A DNA stretch of 64,000 bases from Telmatactis stephensoni (lineage: Eukaryota; Cnidaria; Anthozoa; Actiniaria; Isophelliidae). The notes beneath the pieces are model-generated. The model worked only from the letters and a program-made list of their open reading frames with translations. It was not told where the DNA came from and searched no databases. The position numbers and the translations under genes are program-made. The first letter of the stretch is position 1, and every line of letters begins with the position of its first letter. Of the stretch, positions 54,245-64,000 are shown in pieces. The stretch is from contig JALIZF010001689.1 in NCBI GenBank assembly GCA_029948255.1, positions 124,001-188,000 of the forward strand, given 5' to 3'.

Positions 54245-55557
54245 GAGAGAGAGAGAGAGAGAGGGGGGGGGGGGGAGGGATGGGGAAAGGGTCATGACAG
54301 AGCCATGAAGACTTGGACACTTAAATAACCAGTTATTTATTTTTCCCACCCAAGGGTCCTCAAAATAAAAGAATGTAAATTAAAAAAAAATTAAATATTT
54401 GGCACAAATAGGAATTTTATGTTTTCTTGCCGATTCTAGTATGTTAATAGTTAATTGTCCGCGTGCCAAGTCACGTTGATTCTTATATTTTAGAAATGGC
54501 GGCTCTGTGTCTTCAATCTGGTTATTGTGATAAAAGTTATGTAACTCTCCATATATAGTTTATCGACTATCGTATGATGGAAAGGGCCAATCAGGAGGCT
54601 TGGGCTGGTCCCATTAAGGACCCACTTGTGTACAGCACCATTCTGTAAAAACTACTATCCCTTACTTGCAGCTAAAATGCATTGCACCCGTATTTTTCTT
54701 TATTTCGGTAGGATTACGAGAGAAGCGAAACGGAGTCACACGAGGCGTAGCCTATAACATAACCAAACACAATAAGCCGTACGTTTAACCACAATAAAAA
54801 TATTGATGAACTTCAAAGTTCTCCATACATGGCGCGCGTTGTAAATTTGCGTGTTTTCATTCAGCACTACTCTAGAAGAAATATAGATTATTTTTTAGAT
54901 GCCAAATCTGTCCCTTGATGGTCTGTTACGTTATGAAATGTAATGTTTTGTTTTGTATAACCTGTCGTAAAATGTAATAAAACGCGTCGAGTTTTGTAAT
55001 AACCGATCCATCATAAATTGCAACAACACCTCGTCGCGTTTTGTTTGGAGGTTTTGAGCCGCATCGGTTTTGAGCTGAACCGGTGGCCAATTGAGCTGGC
55101 CGTATCGGTTCTTTTTTTCGAGCCAGTGCGCAATCGAACCGGCCATATGCATATCGGTTCGGTTTGTCCAGATTTTCAGGGGGGGTCAGTGTTCTTTTAT
55201 GAGCTTTCAGCGATACTTCGAGATAACATACTCTCCGATTAGTAGGGTACTAGTGCCCAACTACAAGATTTGAGACGTTGATAAAATTATTGAATATAGT
55301 AACTTGTGTAGGATTGAAACATTATAACATTATAACAACTTCATTTTTAATCATTTTCTTCTTAAGTTTAACAGGCTATTAAGTCTATTGAAATTTATAA
55401 TAAAGGAATTTACGAGAAAACTTTTAAAATGCTTATAAAGGCACTTATCAAACTTTAGTCTGCAAAAAGGTATCTTTACTTACTTATTTACTTACTTTAC
55501 TCGATAAATTCCGTTTGATTTCATTGTTTTTTCCTACCAAACTATAATACTCTAGTT
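54245..55557. other. No supported gene; GA and G tracts
   Basis: A (GA)n and poly-G tract lies at 54243-54276 and a second copy of the SINE tail at 54307-54350. A short stretch near 55185 (GGQCSFMSF) recalls the protease at 31788 but is too short to call. Confidence 0.45.
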
Positions 55558-55702
55558 ACATGGGCTTCCTGCGTAGCAGGGAGACCATGTCGAAAATTAC
55601 CGCTGGATCTTCGTGTTCTTCGTGGTGACTCTTACGCTTCAAAAAGGAGCCCCGTCCCCGGAGGGCTCGGGAGGGATTTGTGACTCCGTTGCTATAGTGA
55701 TG

Positions 55703-56440
55703 TCAGCGTGATTTTCGGAACGGGCCGGTCCACGAATCTCCTAGCAATGATAGCAAAGTTCTTACTAGTTCTCATGAGATAGCAAGTTCAAATGATTCAA
55801 ATATTACTGTTAACTGTAATACAATTCACGAAACTACAACAACTGACATGAAAACTGACTGTATGCATGGTGACATGGAGAAATCAGTTGCATGTGACTT
55901 TAAAAATCTCAAAAATCGAACAGCTTACCGAGAAGGTCAGCCCAGCGTGATCAACAAGAAAGCCGCCATATTGGATATTTTACCTACGCGAACGACTCAA
56001 CTACAGTTCATTTTTCCAAGTAAGCTTAAAATATTTCGTTCAGCGAGTATCTGGATTCTTATATTTGCTTTAATGACACTTATACCTTATCAACACGGAT
56101 TTAGCAAGATTTTTGTCACATTTATAAGCGTGATTGTTATAAGCTTAAGCTTAACTTATGTGCTTCGCTTTGCACGTGGACCGCTGTATACCTTGATCAA
56201 AACTTTTCAAATTGTCTTGATGATTGTGATATATTCCAAAAGGCTGCTGATTTAAATTGTAATGCCAACAACTGTAATGATATTGTAGTGTCAATAAAAA
56301 TACAAAAGTTTAGATCACGCTATGCTAAGTATTTGTATCATAATTGTACTCGTGTTATGTGTAAATGTCATGGTAATAAGCGAGATCGAGAGCCAAGAGA
56401 ATACCATTACGTCGTTTCTCACAGAAGAACAGGAATATGC
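55703..56440 (+). pseudogene. Upstream part of the 2A-protease gene, frameshifted
   Basis: The frame 55703-56255 (ATG at 55848) is Ser/Asn-rich, then basic, then has two hydrophobic segments (IWILIFALMTLIPYQHGF and FVTFISVIVISLSLTYVL), possibly membrane-spanning. Near 56200 the better reading shifts to a Cys-rich frame (CDIFQKAADLNCNANNCN, then TRVMCKCHGNK) and near 56450 again to the frame of the protease. Either introns are present or the gene is mildly decayed. No known family recognised. Confidence 0.4.
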
Positions 56441-57294
56441 AGAGATATGTATGGCATCATGTGCTTAAAAACATACCTAAATCTTCAGAAGTTCATAATG
56501 TTATTTCGCCACGACGTAGAAAATGTAGAAACATGAGTGCAGAAAGAAAATACATCTCCTTTGTTCATACAATTATGAGACGGAAACAGTATGGTGCAAA
56601 GTACAGTTATCATAAGCTTATGTATTCAAGTAAACAAAAAGAATATCGGAGATGGTTAAAGTTGTTTTCGTGTAATTATTTTGTACACAATGAGTTTAAA
56701 GGTGCAATTCATAAAGGCAATTGTACAAAATACAAACTTTGCAATGACATAGAGACAAACCCCGGCCCTCAAACACTAGTACACTATGTTGATCCTAGTA
56801 AGACAATAAAAGCACCTTATAATCAAGGCAGTATTACTATATTTGGGCAAAATGCTGGGCAACAATGCATTGCAATGAGTCGTTGTGCTTTAATATATCA
56901 CAAAATGAAAGGAATAAATACACCTAATGATTTACAGCAAATCATGCTTATTGGTAATGAGCTTTATAGCAGTTTGTTGCAACTTGCACGGCAATCATTC
57001 TTAATGTTAACTGAATTACCTACAATGCTCACAGTTCTAGACAAAAATTATCAACTAGATTATAGTGAAAGCTACTCAGGTAATGTGCATGGTGATCTTA
57101 TTAATATTGATGAATATGAATATTGTATGGGACTACAAAGAGCTTGTCATTCATTGATATCACAACAGTACAGGTCATTTATATTGATTATTGGTTGCAT
57201 TGGTGTAGCCATTATTTACTGTCCTGATTCAAATAATTTTAAAATATTTGACTCTCATGCTTATGAGTTCTTAAGATCGTATATTGCACACTAA
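56437..57294 (+). CDS. 2A motif fused to a papain/OTU-like cysteine protease
   Basis: 285 codons; the ATG at 56533 (residue 33) is also a good start. Residues 34-100 are basic. A 2A-like motif, NDIETNPGP, sits at residues 103-111 (56743-56769), so translation would yield a leader and a separate protein starting with Pro. The protease domain follows: FGQNAGQQC with likely nucleophile Cys144, then NDLQQIMLIGNELYSSL, FLMLTELP, ESYSGNVHGD, and FDSHA with Asp272 and His274. Fold guess: OTU or peptidase C76-like. Relatives in cnidarian genomes continue beyond FDSHA; here the frame stops 11 residues later, so the C-terminus may be cut. Substrate unknown; deubiquitinase activity is possible. Related decayed copies: 45600-46275 and 31788-32258. 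Confidence 0.6.
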   Translation: MQRYVWHHVLKNIPKSSEVHNVISPRRRKCRNMSAERKYISFVHTIMRRKQYGAKYSYHKLMYSSKQKEYRRWLKLFSCNYFVHNEFKGAIHKGNCTKYKLCNDIETNPGPQTLVHYVDPSKTIKAPYNQGSITIFGQNAGQQCIAMSRCALIYHKMKGINTPNDLQQIMLIGNELYSSLLQLARQSFLMLTELPTMLTVLDKNYQLDYSESYSGNVHGDLINIDEYEYCMGLQRACHSLISQQYRSFILIIGCIGVAIIYCPDSNNFKIFDSHAYEFLRSYIAH

Positions 57295-57861
57295 CAAGAT
57301 GCATATTTTATATTATAGTACTTATGTTACTTTATGGGTATGTTGTGTTTTCATTGAACTTTGACACTTTGACCATGCTAATTGCATACATTTTCTTATT
57401 TACATGTACGTGTGTTTCCTACCATTCTTCAACGACATATATTTGATGACAACCCTTTTTGAAATAGCTATATTCCAAGTTTCCAATAAGTACGTTCTTG
57501 TTATAATACTGATTTTCCACATTGTTGATCATTTTTGTTAAATAAATCACTTGAATAAAAAAAATTGTTTTCTCATTTTATTTCAAATGGTGCTTTGAGT
57601 GCAATTATAAATGTCTCTGATTTAAGATCAAACTCACTACATTCTAAATAATAGCACCTTTACTTGCTTCAAATATTTACTAAGAACTATATAGCTTCTT
57701 AAAATTTTTAATTGAAGATATTTCATATGGCAGACATGAATGTATTGTGTGCATTGCTGATAACAATGGTGACAACATTTAGCATGTTATCATTGTGATG
57801 CAGTTATGTCACAGCAACTACATTATTAATATAAGGAATTTAAACTAAACATCAACCTTTC

Positions 57862-58232
57862 CAAAGAGTGCATAAGTAAGAGAGTCTGAATTGATTAATA
57901 GGTCGCGTGTCATGTTGATTTCCATTTGGTCTATTTTTAGAAACACCAGATTTCTACACGCTACTCCTGCCATAGGGAACCCAAACTCATAAACTGAATG
58001 AAAAAGCAAACTATGAATACACTTATTTTTTTAAACCCTTTAAATTGTTAAATAAAGCAATTATAGAGCATTTTAAAAAGTTTGAATTGGTTTCTAACAA
58101 TTTTTTTCTTGCTTTTCATTCAGTTTATATAAGTGTGGGCTTCCTGTGGTGAGAGTAACGCGCGAAGATTTGGTGTTTCTAAAAATACCCCAAATGGAAA
58201 TTAACAAGGCGTCTGACACTCTTACTCTCTTG
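57862..58232. mobile_element. Foldback MITE, third member of the CAAGAGAG family
   Basis: Left arm CAAAGAGTGCATAAGTAAGAGAG...TTTCCATTTGGTCTATTTTTAG, inverted at the right end. It matches the arms of 44503-45474 position by position (GAGCATAAATAAGAGAG, then CTATTTTTAGTAAC). Core AT-rich, non-coding. Confidence 0.7.
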
Positions 58233-58518
58233 CCTTACCACAATAATTATAGTTTGTATTTTGTTTTTAATTATTTGACTAATATTCTGCCACACGTGAT
58301 CTTGGCGTGAAAATAATCAGGAAGCCCATGTAAGCGATCGCAGATCGTCTAGTTATTATATTGAAACATCTTTTTCAGCAGTAAGACGTTTTGTGCAGTT
58401 ATAATTAATGTCTATTTTGTGTATTATAAAAAAATAATATTCAAACTTCGTGCACAGTACAAAATTATGGAAGCTGATTGGTTCATCAGTCTCCGGCTGT
58501 CTGTAATGGTATGCTGTA

Positions 58519-58705
58519 ATGAGCTACCATCCCCCTCCCTCTCGGGACTCACGTTACGATAGCCCGGCCATCCGAGTACATTTGCAAAAACATTACCCAC
58601 ATGGGAAGTCATCAAAGCGAAAAGACATCATAGAAATTAAGGAGTCTTTGGCATCCAAAAATGTTGAGAAGCAAACTGTGTTGAACATCACTCTTATGAA
58701 AGGTA
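58519..58705 (+). CDS. Possible first exon, unknown gene
   Basis: The ATG at 58519 opens 62 polar codons (MSYHPPPSRDSRYDSPAIRV, HGKSSKRKDIIEIKESLASK) that end at a GGTAATT donor-like site. No motif recognised and no downstream exon found. Confidence 0.3.
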
Positions 58706-58719
58706 ATTAAATCTATCAT

Positions 58720-59854
58720 TTTTAGTGTTATTTCAAAACAAAGCAATCGTAAGCTTTTTTTTTGCAACCAGTGCTATCTGATTTAACTGTTTAATCTGAA
58801 AAAGCTGAATGGAAAGGGTTTTTTCCAAACGAATTCGCCATTTTGGACGGGCGAGCTGGAGTAGCCTGGGGACTATAGGCTAGAGAAATTGCAGAAGAAG
58901 TGGACAATATTTTCGCTAGCGATGACAGGCAAGGTAGCTATAGTTTAGTTTACATGAAGGCAAACTGAACTTATACTTCACAACGAAGATTTTATCTCAA
59001 ACTAATGAATGAAAACCTTTTGTTTCAAATTCAGTATTAATACTAAACGTTTAAAAGTGTTTTTATGATACAAAAGTGATATACACGACTTTCATAATGG
59101 CTGCTGCTAATTAGCATAAATAGTGAAAAATTACTATTTCTGGAACTGTATCAATTTGAAATTATTACGATTGTTGATTTTGATAATTTGTGCAATTTTC
59201 AAAACAAAACATTAAATCCTTGACAAGATATGGGGATTTAAAATTCTGAAAATGCACCAAAACGAGGCTACCAAGGCTTTTGGTCAAAATTACGTACAAA
59301 ACTCTCTATTTTTGACAGCGCATAACGTTTTTGATATTGAACCAAAAGTGATAACATTTTCTGAAAATATTTGTCTTGAAGTAATTTCTCACACAGCATT
59401 GATAATTTCTTGCACAAGGCCCTCGTTTTCTCTACTGGAAAAAACTGAATTATGAAAGTGGTCTATTACGAAAGAAATTTTGAAGTTTTGAAAACAGGAA
59501 TTGAAGAGCAGCCTTGCCGTACTCTGGTTGATTTCTTCGTGGATAGATCGACCTTACACAAACTAAAAGTTATCAAAGACCACTTTTTAATGCTGTGCAC
59601 TCAGTTTGAATATTAAAAGGGTTAAAGGCTTCCGTAGTTCTTGGCTATCGCCTCGTGCTGTGTTTGATTTCTCGTTCATTCTACAGCCAGCACGTGTGTG
59701 TATTTGCCGGTAGAGCACTCACATCAGTTTCTAACCCTTAAATAATGCTTAACTCGTACATATATCTTCATAATGCGCGCAATGCAACATTTTATCAATT
59801 ACCATTATTTGGTGAAATATTCTTAATTAATGTTAGGTTGTATAGACGACTTTC
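58720..59854. other. No supported gene
   Basis: AT-rich with short frames only. Confidence 0.45.
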
Positions 59855-60087
59855 AAAAATGGCGGGCTCATTGTTCACCATAACGAGGCCAGAAAGGCCT
59901 CCAAAATCAACATCGCATCAAATGATTCTAAATATATATAAAAATTATCCTGTAAAATGCACATAAAATAAATATTTTAAAAGGAAAAGGAACATCGTCT
60001 TTGATAGCAACAGAAGTGTCGCCACGCTTATTTTCTGGCAACAAGGCCTTTGTGGCCTCGTTCTCATGTACTAGGCCGCCATTTTTT
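59855..60087. mobile_element. Palindromic MITE
   Basis: Arms contain AAAAATGGCGGGC and AACGAGGCCAGAAAGGCC, returned inverted as GGCCTTTGTGGCCTCGTT and GGCCGCCATTTTT. Confidence 0.65.
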
Positions 60088-60109
60088 AAATCTTTTTTGG
60101 AACGTCTGT

Positions 60110-60960
60110 AACGTAACGTCTACGATATGCCCTTTTATGGTGTAGTTGTCACGTTGTTGTTGTCACGCCATCTGTGTTTTGTTTTCATATCATTTGTCAC
60201 GACACAAAACCTCTATAATATGTTACTTCATGTTCTAAGTCGTGACGGACGGGCCATTAGAAAAGTGATATAGGCGGGGGAAGATTTTTTTTCCAGTAAT
60301 AATTTTAGAAAAAAAGTTCCTGCTTTGCCATTATTACATAAAAAATATTCCTGCCAAGTCTAAAAAAATATATATCAACTTTGGAACCAAAAAAATATTC
60401 CTTTTCCAAAGTCCACCCATTTCTAATGGTCCGTTGCTTACATGTCACGTTGTTGCATTGTTTTCTCCTCGTCGTCACGTCAAAAGTGTATTTTTATGAA
60501 GGGTGTTTTGATGGCACGTCTTTTTAACGTTTCTCTCTAGAATGTTGCACGTCATTTTCACGTTGTTAAGTGCGTAGTGCCGTTATCAGGTCAATGTACA
60601 TGTCATGTGAGTTCTATGTCACGGGTATAGTGCTTGCACTGTACATGTAATGTTAATGTCCCAACCATTTTCACGATATATGACTTTTCACAAGTTCCTT
60701 TCATAAAATAGCCAATCGATCTTTGGTTGGTACATGAATGACAAAGATCTACGTCACTGTAAGCATTGCTATATTGCAGTTCTGTCACGTGTACGTTACA
60801 ATTGTCACGGTACGTTGCTGTCACGTGTTTATTGCCACTGTCATGTCACGTTTTGTCACGTTTAGTAGTCACATCATGTCTTGGTCACGTGTGCATTGGA
60901 GTTGTAAGGTTACGTCTCTGTCACGCTTTTAGTTTTGTTGTCACGCTATCTCTATGTCAC
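60110..60960 (+). repeat. Degenerate TGTCACGT-rich minisatellite
   Basis: TGTCACGT or close variants recur some 25 times at irregular 15-40-bp spacing. A 190-bp inverted-repeat MITE (60245-60434, ends ACGGACGGGCCATTAGAAA) interrupts it. Confidence 0.65.
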
Positions 60961-60966
60961 GTATAT

Positions 60967-61221
60967 CAGGCTCGTAACATGGTGTATTTTCGTCCCACTG
61001 ATCCCGGGTTTTTACGGAAATTTTGATTCCTGAGCCCATATTTTTAGAAATTTCTGATCCCTGATCGTTGGTGCAAAAAACAAAGCTGATCCGGGATCCT
61101 GGCCAAATGTCCCTGGTCCTTGATCCCACCCATTTGATCCCTGAGCCCTGGCCTCTGATCCCTGATCCTGGCCGTAATTTGGAGCTTGATCCCTGATCCC
61201 ATATACCATGTTACGAGCCTG
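60967..61221. mobile_element. 255-bp MITE with 6-bp duplication next to the kinase stop codon
   Basis: Ends CAGGCTCGTAACATGG and inverted CCATGTTACGAGCCTG; GTATAT at 60961-60966 and 61222-61227. The interior is built from CTGATCCCTGATC repeats. It lies 54 bp beyond the kinase stop codon, so within its 3' UTR or just past it. Confidence 0.85.
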
Positions 61222-61274
61222 GTATATTGTAGTAGTTGTTACGTGAGGTCCATATTACGTTGTCTCTGTTGTAT

Positions 61275-64000
61275 TTAGACAGAAGTTACACCGTATCCAT
61301 GTAGTCCTGATGGTCCTTCTTGATAGTCATTGCCTTTTGCTGGTTCTTTTTTTGAACTTCTACTCAGTCCAAGCAGCGATCTTCTATTCGTTCCTTTGAC
61401 AGAACCACTCACAGTAACGTTTTGGTACAAACACTCAGAAAGGTTTATGTAATCCTGCAACAATTAGAAAAAATTTGTCTCAATACCAAAATCAAGGTTT
61501 AATATAACAATAGAGTTGATGTTCGCGGGCGTAAATGTGTTTTTGGCCCGACTCAGGCTCATTTTATCCCGAGCGAAGCGAGGGTTAAAATGAGCACTGA
61601 GAAGGGCCAAAAACAAGAACATCAACTCTATTACTATTATTATAACTTTATAGGGCATTTACAAAACGAATAATCGACTACATATTCTAAAAAAAGACTT
61701 CACGTCGGTGTTTATTTCATAAATTTACTTGCCGAGTCTTGGACTAAAAACGTTTTTCTCGAAATATGTTTATACCATAAAGGTGAAATGGTAAAATAGT
61801 GCAAAAATGCAAACTTAAAATATAGTCATTTTGAGAAGTTAATGTACAGTAATTAAACTGGCAGTTGGGCATAAATGCTTGAAGGGAACTTGTCTCATTC
61901 ATGGATGAGAACGGCGTTGCTTCAGTGATCCACTTTCAACTTCACTCGATGTTGTAAATGGCCTACTAAGCAGGTCAAGTCACTTGGTGTAAGGTCTGTT
62001 TTCTTGTTTGACTTAACTTCGGCGTAAAAACGGCGTAGAATATTATTCAGCTCAATTGGACATACAGTGTTTTCGTCGCAATCAATTCGTCTCTTTGAAC
62101 ACCACTCTGAATTTTTTCCGAGTCCCCATAAAGTTTGATTTTTAGTATTTTTCGGAACCAACTGCCCTTCAAGCTTGTTTAAATCTTCTTCCCCGAGTTC
62201 TGACGACTGATTTTTTTGTTCTTCTATCAATTCTTCTGCCATTTTTCCTTGATTTTGTAAACACAACTTGAGACTATGCAAGCTTGAAAACGGCGCCAAG
62301 CTTGTTGGCATTTGAGTGGTTTCCCTCATTTCATTGGCTAAACAGATTATTTTCCCCGTTTCTTATTGGCTGACGGCAGCGGGCTAAAATCTATTTTAGC
62401 CCGCTGATTTTCCCATTTTAGCCCGCAAAATGCGCCACAATGCCCTATAAAGTTATAATAATAAAGTGTTTAAACTCGACGTCCGTCTTACCCTCGATTG
62501 AACTTCTTCAAGTTTCATCAGTTTTTCCTTCAGTTCTGGAAAGGTTGGTCTTTCTTCTGGATCTGTTTTCCAGCAACTCATCATGATTTCGTGCCTAGTA
62601 ATAACAAGACACACTGAAATAAATATCTCTTCATTCCAAAAGTGTGTATTGATATTCCAAACTTACAGTTCATGGTCAACATGTCCAGGACGAGGCATAC
62701 GATATCCCGTATCAAGGCGTTCTGGAATCTCTTTCCCGTTGATCCCAGGGTAGGGATCGGCACCTTAGAGAAAAATAGAACATTTAGTTTTGTTTATAGC
62801 GATAGAATATACTTGTAGCATTTATTTGTTAGCTACTTATTTTATGCTTTACTGAGGTTCCTCACGAACAGTTATCTCGATTCTCAAGTCACGTCAAGTC
62901 ACGGCGATGAGACTCTTCGGCTGGAGTTGTGGAGTTTTACTCGCTTTACACTCGATCTGCTCGATCACAAGTGTATTCACTGACGTCTGTTTTCAGTTCC
63001 GATTCCCCGCATCGCCCCGACTCATATACTCCTCCCATCCCCCAGGGGACCCAAACGTCCCACTGGGACACGGCCCCTTACATACTCGAAGTGTTTACCT
63101 ATTGTACATATCTCATACAGAACCACACCAAAGCTCCATCTAAAAAAACATCCAACATATTAGTAACAAATTCATTCCAGTTTTTGTTTGGAAAATGTGT
63201 CTTGAATTCACTCACACATCACTTTGAGTTGTGTACTCGCAACTTCCGGTTAAAGATTCGATGGCTGTCCATTTTACAGGAAGACGGCCCTAAAACGTCA
63301 ACGAGAAGTCAAGTGAGCTGTTAGCTAAGCCTCGCTCACAAATAAAAGCCGGCGCTAATAACACTATGCCAGGGCCGTAGCTACCATGAGGCAAGCGAGG
63401 CCTAGGCAGCTGCCTCGATAACATTTCAGATATTATTTTTTTTATAGTTTTCTTGATGTCACAAACGAGTTTAATTTGTGTCCAGAAACGACCACCACAA
63501 AAGAAATTCAGAACTTTGACAAGGATTATACATTAAAAGATATTTTCTATACTATCTCACTTCAGTGCCTTTTCTCTTCTTTTTCTTTGCCAGAATGTGT
63601 AAAATTGTCAGTTTTATTACAATAAATATGCCCCAAATGCCTCTCCAAACGCTAGAAATCGCATTTCCGAGGGTCTGAATTTCAAAATTTTTCACTGGGA
63701 GAGCATTCCTATTTGCTCCCGTCTTCGGCGGTCGATTGCTTCGGTAAACTTTTCAGTCTGGCTCATTGTATGCATAAACATACATTTTGTCATCCTCCAA
63801 TATAACAGTAATCATTGTTGCATATGTATTGTTCGATTTATGCAATAATTCCAACATACGAGAATGCGCTTTGTTCTGAGTCGTAAGAAACAAACCTCGG
63901 TTGTTCGCAAGTAGATATCTTCGTTGCTTACGTCCCTGGCCATACCAAAGTCAGTTATTTTGCAAGACAGTCCTTCGCCTACAAGAACGTTACGAGCTGC
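61275..64000 (-). CDS. Receptor tyrosine kinase, 3' exons of kinase domain and tail
   Basis: Six exons join in phase: 63896-64000 (edge; AARNVL of the catalytic loop, then ITDFGMARD with the DFG Asp), 63216-63289 (activation segment, RLPVKWTAIESL), 63099-63139 (VWSFGVVLYEI), 62667-62763 (PYPGINGKEIP, GYRMPRP), 62492-62594 (MMSCWKTDPEERPTF) and 61275-61454 (tail and TAA stop). All introns have GT-AG borders. Exon phases are 0, 2, 1, 2, 0. It transfers phosphate from ATP to Tyr on itself and partners at the cell membrane. The 59-residue tail has DYINLSE and LYQNVTV, both pYxN sites of the Grb2-SH2 type. Sequence style is close to FGFR/Ret/Tie-like kinases expanded in cnidarians; the exact subfamily needs the missing N-terminal part. 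The last intron (61455-62491) holds a Crypton-derived insertion. Confidence 0.92.
61505..62462 (-). mobile_element. Truncated Crypton-type element in the kinase intron
   Basis: A hairpin at 61505-61640 (arms ATAGAGTTGATGTTC..., core CGAGCGAAGCGAGGG) lies downstream of the recombinase fragment. TTATAACTTTATAGGGCATT (about 61640) recurs inverted at 62440-62461, giving a boundary. A second palindrome, AGCGGGCTAAAATCTATTTTAGCCCGCT, lies at 62369-62396. Confidence 0.6.
61922..62329 (-). pseudogene. N-terminal fragment of a Crypton tyrosine recombinase
   Basis: 135 codons; the better start is MAEELIEEQ near 62243. KNTKNQTLWGLGKNSEWC and CPIELNNILRRFYAEVKSNK correspond closely in order and spacing to the core-binding domain of the recombinase at 38300-39537. 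The frame stops at VDH before any catalytic residue. No active-site Arg, His or Tyr is present, so it cannot recombine DNA. Encoded antisense to nothing known and on the same strand as the kinase gene. Confidence 0.7.

Larger units (their letters stand above)
55558..58334 (+). mobile_element. Segment bounded by 16-bp inverted repeats carrying the 2A-protease gene
   Basis: TTACATGGGCTTCCTG at about 55556-55571 is repeated inverted (CAGGAAGCCCATGTAA) at about 58319-58334. No matching target duplication was seen, so mobility is uncertain. Inside are the 2A-protease gene, its 3' region with AATAAA near 57541, and a foldback MITE. Similar GGGCTTCCTG or GGGCTACCTG motifs sit near the other protease copies (31698, 45595). 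Confidence 0.45.

Noticed and set aside
55091..55273. Fourth protease copy (GGQCSFMSF)
   Set aside because: Only about 20 bases resemble the copy at 31788, with no supporting motifs before or after.
61012..61209. 65-codon minus-strand frame with DQGS repeats
   Set aside because: Translation of the CTGATCCCTGATC repeats inside the MITE at 60967-61221.
62907..63324. Plus-strand frames of 78 and 131 codons
   Set aside because: They run antisense to phased kinase exons and have no motif of their own.

Overview
The window is eukaryotic and most likely from an anthozoan cnidarian (coral or sea anemone). This rests on AT-rich intergenic DNA, introns with GT-AG borders, a receptor tyrosine kinase gene split into small exons, and a mobile-element mix (BEL/Pao, Crypton, Penelope-like, CR1-like LINEs with 2A motifs, tRNA-derived SINEs, many foldback MITEs) typical of that group. 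The species cannot be fixed from sequence alone. There are no bacterial operons, rRNA genes or CRISPR arrays.

Host genes are few. The clearest is the 3' half of a receptor tyrosine kinase gene on the minus strand (61275 to the window end), for which I could phase six exons from catalytic loop to stop codon. A second minus-strand gene is visible as a terminal exon (14745-14941) joined in phase to an upstream exon (17306-17399); a third exon-like block (27046-27091) may belong to it. A secretory signal-peptide exon (50442-50498, minus) and a possible first exon (58519-58705, plus) are further candidates.

The rest is a stack of mobile elements. 1.9-12.6 kb: a terminal-inverted-repeat (TIR) element whose left arm holds a complete BEL/Pao retrotransposon (2125-8716) with identical 216-bp LTRs, a 5-bp target duplication and a tRNA-Tyr primer site. 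12.8-14.0 kb: a long foldback element. 17.4-27.0 kb: a 20-bp minisatellite split by two insertions; the larger (19434-26838) carries a Harbinger transposon and a minus-strand LINE that itself contains a 985-bp foldback element with a 9-bp duplication. 28.6-35.5 kb: a 6.9-kb element with ~210-bp TIRs, holding an adenain-like protease gene of Polinton type, a broken Penelope-like element and a LINE fragment. 36.7-42.5 kb: a CR1-like LINE with a 2A motif, interrupted by a Crypton tyrosine-recombinase element and a MITE. 43-50 kb: LINE remnants, nested palindromic MITEs, a decayed papain/OTU-like protease gene and a transposase-like HTH fragment. 51-54 kb: LINE tails and a SINE. 55.5-58.3 kb: an inverted-repeat-bounded segment with a gene that joins a 2A motif to a cysteine-protease domain. 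59.8-62.5 kb: MITEs and a second, truncated Crypton lying in the last intron of the kinase gene.

The most interesting signals are the 2A-protease gene and its relatives, the recent BEL element that lacks the usual Gag core, two Crypton-type elements sharing a 3' hairpin design, and a family of nested foldback elements.
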